64,000 nucleotides of DNA, from NCBI GenBank assembly GCA_009746045.1, contig RPFO01000026.1, positions 4,306,899 to 4,370,898 of the forward strand, given 5' to 3'. The notes under the pieces were generated by a model. It was not told where the DNA came from, made no database searches, and saw nothing but the letters and a program-made list of their open reading frames with translations. A program made the position numbers and the translations under genes. Shown here piece by piece: positions 23,876 through 33,370 of this stretch (the stretch's first letter is position 1; each line of letters begins with the position of its first letter). This DNA comes from Mesostigma viride. Lineage: Eukaryota > Streptophyta > Mesostigmatophyceae > Mesostigmatales > Mesostigmataceae.

Positions 23876-24851
23876 GATAATACGCAGCCAGAGCGGTCCC
23901 GCCATTAGATGCATCCCTATTTTTGTCGTCCGAAGGATAGTGCTCAAGTGGGGTTGCCTAATCACTGCAACATCTGCTGTAGCTTCAATGTCAATATCAT
24001 CTTAAACCATTACGTTTCCATATAGGAAGGGTAACAAGGTTGCATGTACGTTGAATACACGCCTATGTTGCGCCTACTTGGAAAACAGGAGCGCGCACAG
24101 GATGGCATGGGGTGCTGGCCAATGTCAAGGCCAGTCTGGAAATCGCTTTGAAGAGAGAGATCCAATGCAGAAATTCGAGACCAGCAAAGGAAATGGTACG
24201 GGTCTCCAGTCGAGAACTAGACATGTGTGTGCCAAATGCTACCCACAATTGTTTGTGTGGATTAAATCTCCTCCAGACCATGAATAAACAAACATATAAT
24301 TGTGTGGTATGGCTTAAACATTCTCCATTCTTTTAGGATGAGGGGAACAAACACATCAGAGCATCAGCGCCTAGCAAAAGCGGGCATGCCTTCACTATGG
24401 GTGAAGGCGTGGTACAAAAGCGGGCATCCTTCCCCAATAGTGTCATGAAATCCACAAGAGACTCTCTTAAGCAAAGAAGGAAGGCAGCAGTGGCAACACT
24501 ATTTGGCCAGAGCGAATTTCGAGAAATACTCGCTAGCGGCGGCATGCAAGTACTAACACGCGTGTAGCACTTCTGTCAGCAGTGAGAACGTACCTGAACG
24601 GAATCAGCGCTGATGATTTCACCCCCGAGCTGCTTGGCCAGTGCAAGAGAAAGACTCGTTTTCCCGACTGCCGTCGGGCCCGCGATTACTATCACCTTTT
24701 GCTTCGCTGGTATATCAGGCGGCGGAGATGCCGATGCATTTTGCTGCATGGCCCGTGTAACAGGACGGCGGCTCCGGAGCTTCACTAAAGCAACTGCTGC
24801 GAATTTCCGCAGCAAAGGACTGTGATGACAGTCAATGGCGACTGATCTCAT
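10648..24851 (-). CDS. IPT9: tRNA dimethylallyltransferase, IPT9/MiaA type
   Basis: Transfers a dimethylallyl group to N6 of tRNA A37 (i6A37). Ten exons: 24851-24594, 22390-22337, 21579-21537, 20356-20248, 18509-18272, 16222-15631, 14208-14120, 13089-12995, 11722-11647, 10854-10648; 586 residues. All introns are GT-AG and all phases agree. A basic leader (residues 1-50) could be an organelle transit peptide. The P-loop GPTAVGKT is at 58-65, ISADSVQ at 80-86, [10 protein letters not shown] at 105-114, [11 protein letters not shown] ends at 155, and AGDPGT...RLRRALEIV near 215-233. [11 protein letters not shown] (~400), [16 protein letters not shown] and [13 protein letters not shown] follow the plant IPT9 order. 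Residues ~235-390 are a low-complexity insertion. The start ATG at 24851 follows a GTG-initiated extension. The hydrophobic tail after [10 protein letters not shown] comes from a CAACC-type repeat and may be spurious. Divergent from CTU2. Confidence 0.9.
11160..11490. repeat. (GCC)n-(GTC)n-(ATC)n compound trinucleotide tract in IPT9 intron 9
   Basis: Consecutive tracts of CCG/GCC (to ~11220), TCG/GTC with a few GCG interruptions (to ~11440) and ATC (to ~11483). It lies wholly in the intron between exons 9 and 10. Long poly-Ser, poly-Val, poly-Asp and poly-Arg frames here are artefacts. Confidence 0.95.
12179..12415. repeat. ~29-bp minisatellite in IPT9 intron 8
   Basis: About nine imperfect copies of a unit beginning TAGGCCGATAGTTAGTAGG, followed by TAGTGAT or TAATTGT. 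Confidence 0.9.
12640..12800 (+). mobile_element. Fragment of a dispersed element in IPT9 intron 8
   Basis: Contains TGTGGGTGAACCCTGGGT, then CCCTCAGGCTCCGGGAGA and CCTTTATATTCTCC. The same order occurs at 32020-32100 (plus) and, reverse-complemented, at 52735-52825. The ORF seen in those copies is absent here, so this is a truncated end. Confidence 0.55.
13683..13873. mobile_element. Near-perfect foldback element
   Basis: GAACCTTTTTGCCACTGCGG at 13701 pairs with the reverse complement ending at 13853; the axis is between 13777 and 13778 inside CCTTTGCGCAAAGG. The ~27 bases nearest the axis on each side match perfectly and only scattered mismatches occur further out. It lies in IPT9 intron 7. 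No coding sequence is present, so it is a MITE-like element. As RNA it would form one long hairpin. Confidence 0.75.
14614..15131. repeat. 9-bp repeat (GGCAAGGCA)n, ~57 copies, in IPT9 intron 6
   Basis: An essentially uninterrupted array. In the direction of IPT9 transcription it reads (TGCCTTGCC)n, a pyrimidine-rich tract upstream of exon 7. The QAR, LPC and ALP repeat frames are artefacts. Confidence 0.97.
17480..17540. repeat. (CA)n/(CCCGCA)n microsatellite in IPT9 intron 5
   Basis: CA dinucleotides flank four CCGCAC-type units. Confidence 0.9.
18893..20247 (-). repeat. 56-bp minisatellite carrying IPT9 exon 4 splice donor, 24 extra copies
   Basis: CACCAGCGCAGGTAGA recurs every 56 bases from 18901 to 20245; 1344 bases is exactly 24 units with no indels. 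The 20245 copy is the real end of IPT9 exon 4 (minus strand TACCTGCGCTG followed by GTGCGTG). Every other unit in the downstream intron repeats the same exon end and donor. Units differ only at a C/T site (GACACCC or GACATCC) and a few others. Because exon-frame translation past the first donor reads WCVR and then TGA, use of any later donor would bring in a stop. Confidence 0.95.
21169..21330. repeat. ~42-bp minisatellite near IPT9 exon 3
   Basis: Four diverged copies of AGGTAGCGAAACATAAA followed by a GTG-rich segment and AAGTGCCAAAC. Confidence 0.8.
22441..22560. repeat. 19-bp repeat in IPT9 intron 1
   Basis: Six copies of AAAACAAAAAGGAATAGAT or close variants. On the transcript strand this is a T-rich tract just upstream of the exon 2 acceptor at 22391. 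Confidence 0.9.
23013..23875. repeat. ~860-bp (GGT)n tract in IPT9 intron 1
   Basis: GGT units with occasional GAT, GTGT and GTAG changes, ending in (GTT)n. On the IPT9 transcript it is (ACC)n. The very long poly-Gly, Val, Trp, His, Thr and Pro frames have no other support. Confidence 0.97.
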
Positions 24852-25685
24852 AGTTAGTGAATAGCTAGAGCAACAAGTATATACTGCATGCACACATTAG
24901 TCATATGTACAAAGCTTCACAGCGCCAGTGCTTTGTCCATGTGAAGGCACGCTCGCAATTTTATGCTGCGGTGAAATTCTGCCCAAACCGATGCCGTGAT
25001 GGATGCATGGCGAACCCAGCCGACAGGTATTATTCTTGCCTTTTGTTATTGAGGTAAGGCAGGAGTGTACGCATCACAATAATGACGATGACCAACCTTT
25101 AACATCATGAATGTCCTTGGATATTGATGGACACCATTACCCAGACCTGCACATTATAATTTCGCCTGAAACCCTGCTGAAACAATATTATGATTGTTAC
25201 TGGCCTCGATACTGGCGCCCGGCACCACGTCCGCTGCTTGCGTTCTACAAGACGTGTTAGTGACCTTTAGTGACTCTCATCAGTATTAGCTTGCGTGTCA
25301 GATGCCCGCTCTAAATTCCCGCTCTAAACGCTCGTTGGGCGGTGGCATTATTTCTCCTTCCCTCAGTTCCGGTGGCTGTCTGCAAGCTGTATCACGTGCT
25401 CTCCATACTTCCATAGCCACGAACTTGCGGAGCCCCACATTCCCAGTTCGCAGCCAGTCTCTTCCTTGCCTAACGCTGTGCCAGCTATGGAGAACCATAC
25501 TGGAATGGCTGCGAAATTATATCGGTTCGTAACGTTACTGGCCATAAGCAGCGCTTTGCTGTCGTAGCTGCCAAACCATGTGGGGTATAGCGTCGTGGTA
25601 ATTTGTAAAGCTTTCCTAATTGGACCCTGAAATTGGAAGCAGTGCACCGGTATATGTGCGTGTAATAAGCCCTTATCTTGCTGCC
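24852..25685. promoter_or_regulatory. Shared bidirectional promoter region of IPT9 and CTU2
   Basis: The start codons of IPT9 (24851, minus) and CTU2 (25686, plus) are 834 bp apart and point away from each other, so both promoters must lie here or overlap. No convincing TATA box or repeated motif was seen. The region has no tandem repeat, unlike its surroundings. Confidence 0.5.
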
Positions 25686-28600
25686 ATGACATGCGGATTA
25701 CCAGCTGACGAATTTCCTGACGGAGAGGCTCAACGAAGCGAAACTGGTTGTGGCAGTGGATGCGATTCAGGAGGATGCTCTAGTAGTACGAGTACGCAGG
25801 CACGAGGCAACGCCCAGCGCAAGGACCCTGGTAAGCGGTAACGCTTGTTCTTTAGGTCTGGATAACAATGCAGGCGCCCAAGGGATGGCACCAACCCTAT
25901 GATTTTACATGCTACCGGCCCTTGATTGTTAACTTCCCAGAGTACTGTCCTGATATCACTCGTGGCCGTAAGTAGCATAAGCCCTCAGTCCATCCTGGCG
26001 TTCTATGTCATTTAAGCGAGGTATATTTTCATCAAGTTCGCGCATTCCTGCGATGAGACACGCCGAGTCATCTTTTCTACCGATACTCGGTCAGATTACC
26101 CTTCATGTCTCTTGACGACGTCATGAAATTCACGGGGTGCTCTTCTCCTGCAAATTCCCTACCTTCCCGCCATTTTCGCTCGCTAACCGCGCGTACCACC
26201 TATAATACGCCTAGCTCGGCGTATCATACGCCATATGATTTTTCACTGTTAGTTTTCACTATTAATTTATTCCCCTTGCTTCCTGCCCGCTCATAGGTGG
26301 CAAATGGCTCTGCGTCAAGTGCAAGCTGGCCCCGGCTCAGGTCGCCGCTCGTCAGAACGACCACTACCTGTGTGGGCCCTGCTTAGAGGCGGCCCTGAAG
26401 AGACACTTCCGCTCGGCAGTGGTAAGCAACTAGTAGTACCACTGTAGCAATCACACATAGCACCAGAACGTAGGATGCTCCACAGGGGGGTAAAGGTTTA
26501 GTGTTTAAGTGACACTCCTTGTCCGCAGTGGTAAGCAGCTCACATGTATAGGACGTAGATCATTGGCAAGTGTTTATGTACTCATATACGAGGTAGGATG
26601 CCCAGCACAGGGGTGTATGTGTAGATGTAGACGTAGGAGTAGATGGATGTATAGAAGAGGCATGCTCGGTCCGCGGTGGTACGGAGATAGAACCCCCCGT
26701 ATAGTATACCATGCATGCGTTATATGATATACTAGTATATTGGATTATATTTGTCCGATCCCCGTCTATACAAACAGAGCCTAGGGGTGCAATCACTTCT
26801 ATGTGTCTCATCACTGTAGTTACTGAAGAGCTCTCCCCCCGGCGAATCCCTTGCCCTCAACCAACGGTGCCCCCGCCCCCCTTCCCCCCCCCCCGTGCGC
26901 TCTTCCACCCTCCGCAATCCCCCCAACCCATGCATCCACGGACCGACCAACCGACCGACTGACCGACCGACCAACACACACCCATCCATGCCCTCCCACC
27001 CAACCTCACCCCTCTGCCCACCACCACCCCTTCCTCCCGCCATGACCTCCCCCCCACCCCCCTCCCATTCTCAGGGCGGCAAAGTGGGCCTATTGTCGGA
27101 GGGTGACCGCGTGCTGGTCGCGGTATCTGGGGGACCGTCCTCGGCCGCTCTGCTCCAGTTCCTCTACGACTCACGACCCGCTGCCAGCTCATCAACGTCT
27201 TCATCTTCATCAGGGCCGGGGGGCTTCCAGCGGGGGCCGCGCAGGAAGCGGGGCTTTGAGCTGGGGGTGGTGCATGTGGATGAGTCAGCGCCGGTGGTGA
27301 CGGAGCACCGCAACCAGGGTGAGCGCTCGATACCAGGGAGGCCCCCCTTCTTGTTGTGCAACAAACTGGGATGAATGAATGTATGGTGAGGCATGTGGAT
27401 GTTCATAAGGATATGCTTGAACTGCACAAGTTTCAGTTCTTTTATGATGCCGCCACTATGGTAATCTCGGAATTGTGAAGCATGCGTGTCTTCCCTTCCC
27501 TTTCGCATGTGGTATGGTCATGGCAAATGGACAGTATTGCCATCTGGAAAGTGTAAATAACTTCTAGTCTAGTACGGGGGCGCTGCTCGATATGACACCT
27601 GGGTGGGATACAGATAGGTCATATCGTTCCTTCTCGTAACTTGTACATATCTTCCGCAGTGTGCATCATGCGCGGAATGACCAACAGCAACAACAACAGA
27701 TGTAAGTAAGTACAACGTGTACCAAACGTCAGGAATATGCGAATGCGGAAAGCCCCCCGTCTGGATATACCGTTCTGTCACATGTGTGATGAATCATAAC
27801 GCCAGTGTCCAAGATGCCTGCCTGCACTGATGGAACCTGCGGTTATCCTATCACATGCACAAATTATATTTGGAACATTAGGAACCCCCCTTCCCCCCCC
27901 GACGCCCCTTTCCCTGCCGCTGCTTTGAGAACCTTGCTTCCCTACCTACGAGGCCACCCCGAATCCCCATATGTCCTCCTCCTGCTGCAACGGTCAGGTG
28001 AAGGCTCCCCCGCGGACCAACTCCAATCTATTTTCAGCGCGAGGTACCCCGGCGTCCCCCTTCACTTCACGTCAACGGAACGCGAGCTGTTTGGAGACGT
28101 TCCCTTCTCCTGTGGTTTCAGTCAAGTGCGATCCGGTGATGGCGGTCCAGGAAAGCAGGATGCAGCCCCGGGCAGCGGCAGTAGCCAGTTGCAATGTCAA
28201 AGTGACAAAGTCAGCATTAATGAGCCGTCCGAGCGCATTGCGCCTTCGTTCGGAATTCATGGGGCCGGATGCGAGCACGGGGGACAGACAGATGGCCTTG
28301 CCAGGCCCTCAGATGTGGGTTTGGCTGGGGAGGCATCCCCTGCATCCATGGACCGCGCAGGCAGCGGGAACGGTCTCAACCTCGAGAATGCGCAGGGCCA
28401 TCCACCAGGGGGCGCAGAATCCAGAAATGTATGTCCTTCCCCCACGCCCACGGACCGGTTGCGGATGCTAGTAGCCTCCATCGGTGGCGGCGGCGGGGAC
28501 GACGCGTCCGCCCGGGAGGACCTGATGGCCCACCTGCGGGGCATCGCGTTGCGGCGCGTGGCAGCGCGGCACGGGTACAATAAACTGGCGATCGGCACGA

Positions 28601-30189
28601 ACGCGACACGTATGGCCGTGGCCGCGGTCACTGTAACGGTGCAAGGACGGGGAGACATGCTCCCGGGGGAGCTCTCGTGGGTGGATGACCGGGTGGCCGA
28701 CGATGATGTCGTCTTCGAGGGCGGTGACGTCGTGACAGGCGTCAGTGATGGCGTCAGTGTCCATATGGCTTCCCCCGTGGAGCTGAACCACCACAGCACT
28801 CCAGATGGCTTCAAGGTCATTGGCAGTGCCATTGACCATGCCAGCGCTGGTGGTAGCATCAGTGGCAAGGCTTGCGATGGCAATGCCGGCATCGAGAACA
28901 ACAATAGTTATAAGAATAATAACACTCGGCTGGCACCCGTCACTGTCATCCGTCCCCTGCGTGACTGCTTGGCCAAGGAGCTGGCTGTCTACTGCCACCT
29001 GCACCGCATCCCCACGGTGACGGTGCCCAGTCTTAGCTCCCCATTGGCGCGCTGGTGGGCGCCCGTGGGCGCTGCGCCCTCAGCAGCCATGGCTTTTCCT
29101 GTGCCCTCGTCTGCTCGCTTGTCGGTGGCGGGCCCTTTGCCGGCAATCGCCTCTCTCTCGATCTCGTCTCCCTCTCCTGGGTCAGCTGCAGGCTCAACGA
29201 TGGTCACAGGAGCAGCAGCAGCAGGAGCAGCAGACATGACAGCGCCGACTTCACCACCACCACCAGCAGCAGCCATGGCTTCATTACCAGCAGGGGTGCA
29301 AGCAGCAACAGGAGCGGCAGCGGCAGCAGGCGCGACAACAACGACAACAGTTCCACTGACGGCGCTGCGTTGGAAGCCCATGGGCGGTGGCGCGCGCGTC
29401 AGCATAAACCGGCTGTGCGAGGAGTTTGTGGCCGGGCTTCAGCACAACCTCGCGTCCACACTCACCACGCTGCACCAGACTGCGCTAAAAATATCCACGC
29501 CGGGACAACGGATGGCTGAACGCGCGCGGAAGGAGACCGGGAAGGCCCCCCCTTGCTGCGCTCTATGCTCTGCGTTTATGCCTCTCCCTGTCACGCCTCG
29601 TGGCATAGGCTCCCTAGCGGCCGCGTTTTGCGCGCCGTGCCGTACGCAAGTGCTGGGCTTGCGGCACCCGGATGAGCTGCCCTCAAGCATGGCTGCATCC
29701 GAGATTCCCTCGAGCATCGCTGCGACCGAGCCCCCCGTACATTCGAGCGTGACGGCATGCGATTCGCCAGTGAGTACGTCTGCTGAGTCCTCGGCGGCTG
29801 CGCCTGCATTCAGTGAGTCGCCGGCAAGCTTGGCGGCACAAAACCGCAATGAGCTCCCCTGTGGTGGTGGTCGTGGAACGGAGAGCGAAGGGGGTGACAT
29901 GACCCCCCCGGAATGGGGGAACAAGGGGGCTTCTACAAAGTCTGGCAGCGAGGGGTCTGCGAAAGGGCCGCCGCGTGGTGGTGGAGGGGAGGGGTCCCGA
30001 GGGGCGGCGCCAGGATTAAGGGGCCTGCCACCTGTCATGTCGTCATTGCCGGAGCTGGTGGTGGAGCGGGCGAGACGCTTCTGTGGCCAGAGGGGCGGTG
30101 GGCAGGGTGAGGCCAGGGTGGGTGATGCGTGTGGCCGGCCGGGTGGGGAGGCGGGGGAGTCGTCTGATCGGAGCGCCGCCCTCAGGTAA
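25686..30189 (+). CDS. CTU2: Cytoplasmic tRNA 2-thiolation protein 2
   Basis: Non-catalytic partner of the NCS6/CTU1 thiolase that makes 2-thiouridine at tRNA U34. Exons 25686-25830, 26297-26421, 27075-27318 and 27953-30189 join in phase to 916 residues. Two zinc pairs, CVKC (54-57) and CGPC (74-77), precede GDRVLVAVSGGPSSAALL (P-loop-like SGGPSS at 108-113) and VVHVDES. Exon 4 has VPLHFTSTERELFG (~205), RHGYNKLAIGTNATRMAV (~377), VTVIRPLRDCLAKELAVYCH and further CxxC pairs near 706 and 731, the family order. Family members are usually 450-520 residues; the excess is low-complexity insertions in exon 4. The stop at 30187 overlaps a good donor (CTCAG/GTAATG), so a short C-terminal exon downstream is possible. 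The start is the first in-frame ATG, and exon 1 is Gly/Cys/Ser-rich. Confidence 0.9.
26932..26972. repeat. (GACC)n-like imperfect tract in CTU2 intron 2
   Basis: Repeated GACCGACC and CAACCGACC units lie within a C-rich pyrimidine stretch upstream of the exon 3 acceptor at 27074. Confidence 0.7.
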
Positions 30190-30334
30190 TGCATCATATG
30201 TCATGCACGATGAGTGCACATGAAGTGCACAGGGCATGCCCGGAGAGTGCATATGAAATGGACCTGGAACGCAGTGTGCTTAGAGTGTCAAGGAGACAAC
30301 CAGCCCAGGCCAGAAATCGGGAGACTCGTGTTCT

Positions 30335-30515
30335 TACAGTGTGAAAAGTGTGCTTACAGTGTGCTTACAGTGTGCTTACAGTGTGCTTACAGTGTGCTTA
30401 CAGTGTGCTTACAGTGTGCTTACAGTGTGCTTACAGTGTGCTTACAGTGTGCTGTCTTACAGTGTGTGCTTACAGTGTGCTTACAGTGTGCTTGCAGTGT
30501 GCTTACAGTGTATAA
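30335..30515. repeat. 11-bp repeat (GTGTGCTTACA)n
   Basis: About 15 copies, some imperfect, begin 150 bp after the CTU2 stop. The unit contains TTACAG/GTGT, an AG/GT step, so it could act as a string of weak splice-like sites if CTU2 transcription continues past the stop. Confidence 0.9.
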
Positions 30516-31984
30516 GGTGTATGCTTTTGCCCTATGCACCGCACGTGGGATGGATGCGGTAAACTTGGGGACACTGGCTGGTACTATCGCCAAGGCAGGT
30601 AGCAAACAGTCAACCAAATGCTGCCAAGTGTTACCGTGCTTGAGACAGCACCGTGAACAAAGCTGGGTGTTACGTTGTGTGGGGTAAGCACGCACCCACA
30701 GGCCACCAGCGTCTCCCCAACACAGGATCGCCTTGGATGAAGGATATGCTTTAATGACTGGATGCTAGGTTTGAGACAGATTCTCTCTATCTAACATCGC
30801 TTTTCGTGTAACAGCGTAGAGGCTATATGCAGCTGCTCTTGATGCGCATGCCCCACATTGCACCGTGCCATGCCTTTCACTGCCTCAGCGCTCGCATCTT
30901 TCTAACAAGGGCTTCCCTCTGCTGCCTTGCTGCCTGCGCTTGATGACTGGCTGGGCATGCCCGCAGGCACCACATACAAGAGTACCTTCTGTGACAGTGG
31001 CCCGAAGAATATCACAGCAGAATACATGGTTGAAGACCAAATGCATGGTTAGCTAGTTCTCAATGGGGTAGTGATTGTGTGGTAAGTAAATGGTGTACTA
31101 ATGTACGCCCATATCTATCGATCCCGGTCGCTAGCGGCCCCTGGGCTAGGTCTGCCCCTGAGGCAGGTCTGCCTGCAAGGCACAGCCTGCACAGGCTGCG
31201 CCTTGCTTTGGCTTGGCGCTGGTTACATGGCGTGCATGGATTGGCTGGCTGACATTGATTAATTTATTTACAAGGAGACCCGGTGGGAGCCAAGCCCCGT
31301 TACAACTTTAGACTCCACTATTCGAGACTCCTGTTCAAGTCCGGCTGCTATCTCATAAAATCCTGCGCCCGTGCCCATGACCCGGTGCCTGTGGCCCGTC
31401 GCGTTGCCCGTGGCCCGTCACTGGTGGCTAGTGGCCCATTCAAATTCCTTCTAGCTGTCGTTCCAATGCTGCAAATTTTTCCCGTGGCTAGTTGCCAATT
31501 GCCCGTAGCTACTGGCTAGTGGCCCGTCGCCCGTCATTCCGTCCGCCCCGGGCTAGTGGCCCGTCGCCTGTCGCCGCTGGAACTCCTGTCCGGCCCTTTC
31601 TGAACATGCCTGTGGCTGGTTGCCTGTGTACGCTAGTTGCTCGTCGCCCGTCGCTCGTCGCCGCTGAAATTTACTCCTCCCTTGTTCCTAGTAATAACGT
31701 GCTCCTTCTCTGCGCTCCAGACAGGAGTCCCCCTTTGATTGGCGGCCGTGCGCGGCACGCCTTAATTAATAACGGAGCGCCTGGCGCTTCGCGCATAGTG
31801 TAGACTGTGTAGTTGTCTCACTTAGTAGTGTATCTGTGATTCACCCCTCGATCTCGGGAGATCTCCGGAGTACCCCCAATGGCTGATTTTTGCATAACGA
31901 AATTGGCTACCTAATTATCGGCGGTACTCCCCCTAATTATCGGACCAACACGCATCGAAGTTTGCTTTATATATAGGTGATAAA

Positions 31985-32330
31985 GGATAAGACGCACGGT
32001 TTTCGTGCATGGATGAGTCGGCCCCTGGGTATTCCCCTAAGAACCCTCAGGCTCCGGGAGAAGCCTTTATATTCTCCTGGGCTATCGGGGGTTAGCATGC
32101 AACCTACCCCCACACCCGTCATCATGGCCGAGCGTACAGTAGTCTTGGATAGTCCGGATGACGCGGAGTTGCAATTACGATTCCAGACCTGGGCGAGCTA
32201 GTGAGTCGCGCCACTTGCCTTAATTTGCGGGTGAAGTATCCACGTATATAGAAAAGTACCTCATCGGGTACTCCGTGGCATGACTTCAGTGCATGTCCAC
32301 GCACTTACTTGTAAGTCGCACGCGCATGTG
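31985..32330 (+). mobile_element. Dispersed element copy with short conserved ORF start
   Basis: Order: CCCTCAGGCTCCGGGAGAAG, TTTATATTCTCC (TATA-like), GGGGTTAGCATGC, then an ATG at 32125 reading MAERTVVLDSPDDAEL, then EKYLIGYSVA in a shifted frame, then GTACTCCGTGGCATG and CTTACTTGTAAGT. The copy at 52440-52830 (minus) has the same order with a longer frame. The protein family is unknown. This copy is frameshifted. Confidence 0.6.
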
Positions 32331-32614
32331 CGTCCAAAGTCATATGCACACAATACGTGTCAGTCACTTAAAAGAATGGTTGTCTCACTTAAATCAATAC
32401 GTGCGCGCGTAACAAAGGCGAGCGAGCGCTGATCGAGCTTCGATATTCTGGGCAGCCATGATATGCATGAAAGCAGAATTTGCATGTGCACAGGCACGTG
32501 TACGTATGCATTAAGTGAGACAAGTATGACCGAGTACTCATGAAAAGGATCCATAACTGACGTGCACAATCAGACCTGTATCGCAACAGAAATTTCAACT
32601 TCATGTTAAAACCA

Positions 32615-32725
32615 AGCAAATATATTTGTTTAAACTTTTGTGTAATTATTTTTCTAATGAGATTAGCATAGTACTCCGTGGCATGCCTTTGCGCATGACA
32701 CGCAAGTACTTACTTACTTACTTAC
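32615..32725. mobile_element. Single-arm relative of the 7541-7767 foldback element
   Basis: Shares GTTTAAAC, AATTATTTTTCTAATGAGAT, GTACTCCGTGGCATGCC and GCGCATGACACGCAAGTACT with 7550-7740, ending in (TTAC)n. Confidence 0.6.
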
Positions 32726-33370
32726 AAAAATAAATGAGACCTGCCATCTGCAAAGGACTTTGCCAGGCCATCCGCACGGATACATATCTGCACATGCAGG
32801 CATGCTCACATGCAGTGCGATTACGACATAAATAAGTATTTTACACAGGACGCAGACAGCTAGGAATGCCTCACAAACATAGGCAAGTAGACCGACCGAG
32901 TACATGCACTAAATGCTCGTCCATGAGAGCAATTAAAAATGAGCTGAGCACTGCCGGTTGTCTTCATAACAAAGAGACAACCGGCTCAGGCCAGAAATCT
33001 CTTAGTAGTGTATAGATATCTATTCATATACCTGAACGCGCGGGCACAGATGTACACGTGTCATGGTAGACAAATTGGGGAGAGAGCACATCGGCGTGGA
33101 AGGGCACGAACATCATGCTGATTCCAGTGCAAGCTGAATCCGGTCCACTGATCCAGTGCCAGCACTGAGCAAAAGGCATCAAACATTACCTGACGCCTCA
33201 TCCAATCAAACACAATACCTAAACAGTGCGCAGCTGGGATGAACCCTAGGCCATAATCGCGCTGAGAGCAACGAAATGCACGTGGTGCCCATTATTAACA
33301 AATTACTAGCAAGAGCCAGCAACGTTCTCACTATCAGGTTGGACTGCCAAATACCGCCATTGGTCGTCCC

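Larger units (their letters stand above)
30516..33370. other. Intergenic between convergent CTU2 and the phosphoesterase gene
   Basis: No gene recognised. At 31380-31670 there are many imperfect copies of GTGGCCCGTCGCCCGT and TAGTGGCC. At 31990-32330 and 32615-32725 are the element remnants listed separately. The remainder is unstructured. Confidence 0.5.

Noticed and set aside
22988-23965. Frames of 325, 273 and 244 codons
   Set aside because: Homopolymer-like translations of a (GGT)n tract inside an IPT9 intron.
27660-27701. A possible 42-nt CTU2 exon with good acceptor (TTCCGCAG) and donor (GTAAGT)
   Set aside because: In the required frame it contains TGA, and exons 3 and 4 already join in phase without it.
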